Positions 9,332 to 11,042 of a stretch of 11,042 nucleotides of DNA are shown here, one piece after another. Source of the stretch: Thauera sp. (lineage in GTDB: Bacteria > Pseudomonadota > Gammaproteobacteria > Burkholderiales > Rhodocyclaceae). The notes beneath the pieces are model-generated. The model was not told the origin of the DNA. It ran no database searches and worked only from the letters and a program-made list of their open reading frames with translations. The position numbers and the translations under genes are program-made. Numbering within the stretch: the stretch's first letter is position 1; every line of letters starts with the position of its first letter. The stretch is from the NCBI GenBank assembly GCA_023150215.1, contig JAKLLJ010000086.1:1-11042 (forward strand). Reading direction: 5' to 3'.

Positions 9332-11042
9332 ATGAACAGGATCTTCAAGCGCCTCCCGCTCGCCGTCGCCGTGTCGATGGCCCTGCCGGTGCTGGCGCAG
9401 GCCCAGGAGACGAAGCTCGAAAGCGTGGTGGTTACTGCGCCTGCTGCAGCCTCGACGACCAGCGGCTCGGTGCTCACCGGGTCTGCGCTGCAGTCGCTCA
9501 AGCCTGCAACCAGCGATTCCGCCTCACTGCTGCGCGACGTGCCTGGCGTAAGCCTTTACGGCTCGGGAGGCGTCTCGAGCCTGCCGTCGATTCGAGGCCT
9601 GGCTGATGACCGCATCCGCATCAAGGTCGATGGCATGGACCTGATCGCCGCCTGCCCCAACCACATGAACCCGGCGCTGTCCTACCTGGACCCCTCCAAT
9701 GTGGGGCTGCTCGAGGTCTATCCCGGTATCTCGCCGGTCAGCGTCGGTGGCGACAGCATCGCCGGCACCATCGTTGCGGAATCGAAGGCACCGGTATTCG
9801 CCGAAGCGGGCAAGACCGTGGTGACCGGTGAGGTCGGGGCCTTCTATCGCAGCAACGGTAATGCGCGCGGCGGGAACCTCGGCGCCACCTTCGCCAGCGA
9901 TTCGCTGAGCGTCAGTTATTCGGGTTCGACGGCCGAGAGCGACAACTACGAGGCCGCGCGTGCGTTCAAGACGCTGGCGGCCACCGGCAGGGTCGGGCAC
10001 ACCTTGCCGCTCGACGAGGTGGGATCCACCGCCTACAAGAGCCGTAACCATGAACTGGGCTTCGCCTTCAAGGGGGGCGACCACCTGTTCGAGGCCAAGG
10101 TCGGCTTGCAGGACGTTCCCTACGAGTTGTGGCCGAACCAGCGCATGGACATGCTCGAAAACGACCAGAAGCGTGTAAACCTGCGCTATCAGGGCAAGTA
10201 CGACTGGGGCAGGCTCGAGGCACGTGCCTACCACGAGAAGGTCGAGCACTTCATGGACTTCGGTGCGGACAAGCGGTTCTGGTATGGGGGAAGCGTAACC
10301 AACGACGTCATCATCGGCTCCGGTGGCCCGACGGTTCTCAATGGCACGCCCTGCGCTCCGCTCAGCCCGTCATGCGCCGCAGGGATGCCGATGAACACCG
10401 AGAGCAAGAACACCGGCTTCGCGCTCAAGGGCGACATCAATCTGACGGCGACCGATCTTCTTCGCGCGGGCGCGGAAATCCAGCGTTACCAGCTCGACGA
10501 CTGGTGGCCGGCTTCCGGCGGCGGGATGTGGCCGAACACCTTCTGGAACATCAACAACGGTGAGCGTGACCGCAATGCGCTCTTTGCGGAGTGGGAGGCG
10601 CAGCCGAGTTCGCAATGGACGACCCTGGCCGGCGTGCGCTATGAGCACGTCAACACCGATGCGGGACCTGTTCAGGCTTACAACAACGCAATGCCCCCGG
10701 CCACAACGCTGGTTCCTGCCTTCAACAATGCCGATCGCGAGCGCACCGACAACAACTGGGACGTGACGCTGCTGGCCAAATACACCGTCGATCCCATGCT
10801 CGATGTGGAGGTCGGTTTCGCGCGCAAGGTGCGCTCGCCCAGCCTCTACGAGCGCTACAGCTGGTACAGCCGCGGCATGGAAATGCTGATGGTGAACTGG
10901 TTCGGTGACGGCAACGGTTACATCGGCGACATGAACCTCGAGCCGGAGAAGGCGCACACCGTTTCGGCCACTTTCGACTGGCATTCGATCGATCGCAAGT
11001 GGGAGCTGAAGGCGACGCCGTTCTACTCGCGCGTCACGGACA
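9332..11042 (+). CDS. TonB-dependent copper receptor, OprC/NosA type (3' end outside window)
   Basis: An outer-membrane copper receptor. 570 codons are visible and the frame is still open at the window edge. A signal peptide (MNRIFKRLPLAVAVSMALPV, cleavage after residue 24, AQA) is followed by a TonB-box-like ESVVVTA and a plug domain with LLRDVPGVSLYGSGGVSSLP and RGLADDRIRIKVDGMD. The plug carries CPNHM (C108, M112), and a beta-barrel loop carries HFM (H306, M308). These match the CxxxM and HxM ligand pairs reported for Pseudomonas aeruginosa OprC (C143, M147, H323, M325, recalled). NWFGDGNGYIGDMNLEPEKAHT is also typical of the family. Transport is expected to be powered by TonB-ExbBD. Later strands of the barrel are missing only because the window ends. 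It sits directly downstream of the PCu(A)C chaperone. A NosA-like role in supplying nitrous-oxide reductase is possible but not shown. Confidence 0.93.
   Translation, partial: MNRIFKRLPLAVAVSMALPVLAQAQETKLESVVVTAPAAASTTSGSVLTGSALQSLKPATSDSASLLRDVPGVSLYGSGGVSSLPSIRGLADDRIRIKVDGMDLIAACPNHMNPALSYLDPSNVGLLEVYPGISPVSVGGDSIAGTIVAESKAPVFAEAGKTVVTGEVGAFYRSNGNARGGNLGATFASDSLSVSYSGSTAESDNYEAARAFKTLAATGRVGHTLPLDEVGSTAYKSRNHELGFAFKGGDHLFEAKVGLQDVPYELWPNQRMDMLENDQKRVNLRYQGKYDWGRLEARAYHEKVEHFMDFGADKRFWYGGSVTNDVIIGSGGPTVLNGTPCAPLSPSCAAGMPMNTESKNTGFALKGDINLTATDLLRAGAEIQRYQLDDWWPASGGGMWPNTFWNINNGERDRNALFAEWEAQPSSQWTTLAGVRYEHVNTDAGPVQAYNNAMPPATTLVPAFNNADRERTDNNWDVTLLAKYTVDPMLDVEVGFARKVRSPSLYERYSWYSRGMEMLMVNWFGDGNGYIGDMNLEPEKAHTVSATFDWHSIDRKWELKATPFYSRVTD

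Overview
The window is very GC-rich and almost fully coding. Its gene content suggests a betaproteobacterium, most likely of the Rhodocyclales (Thauera/Azoarcus-like). The reasons are a single-chain PurL of about 1310 residues, a DUF3391/HD-GYP protein, and an OprC/NosA-type copper receptor of the kind common in denitrifiers. This placement is an inference from protein style, not a database match.

Layout. Positions 1-554 hold the 3' end of an ABM-domain protein with two C-terminal membrane segments (COG3224 type); its start lies outside the window. It converges on a fumarylacetoacetate-hydrolase (FAH) family gene on the minus strand (683-1390). A 141-bp spacer with a consensus -10 box then separates the FAH gene from the divergent purL (1532-5467), the fourth enzyme of de novo purine synthesis. 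Two cyclic-di-GMP genes follow closely on the same strand. The first is a DUF3391/HD-GYP protein (5496-6821, TTG start) in which the HD histidine is replaced by glutamine. The second, 2 bp further on, is a degenerate-GGDEF/EAL phosphodiesterase (6824-8131).

After a 77-bp spacer with a putative promoter and inverted repeats comes a copper-handling cassette. It consists of a small DUF2946 exported protein with an HCPYCCAH motif (8209-8622), a periplasmic PCu(A)C copper chaperone with the complete H-X10-M-X21-H-X-M site (8830-9291), and the 5' part of a TonB-dependent copper receptor carrying CxxxM and HxM ligand motifs (9332 to the window edge).

How the parts fit. The copper genes look like one route: outer-membrane Cu uptake, periplasmic chaperone, and a small accessory protein. 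They plausibly feed cuproenzymes such as cytochrome oxidase or nitrous-oxide reductase (inferred). The c-di-GMP pair probably shares transcription with purL. The only strongly atypical element I see is the QD-GYP protein paired with the EAL protein. I see no mobile element, CRISPR array, tRNA or rRNA. I cannot claim a wholly new system here.
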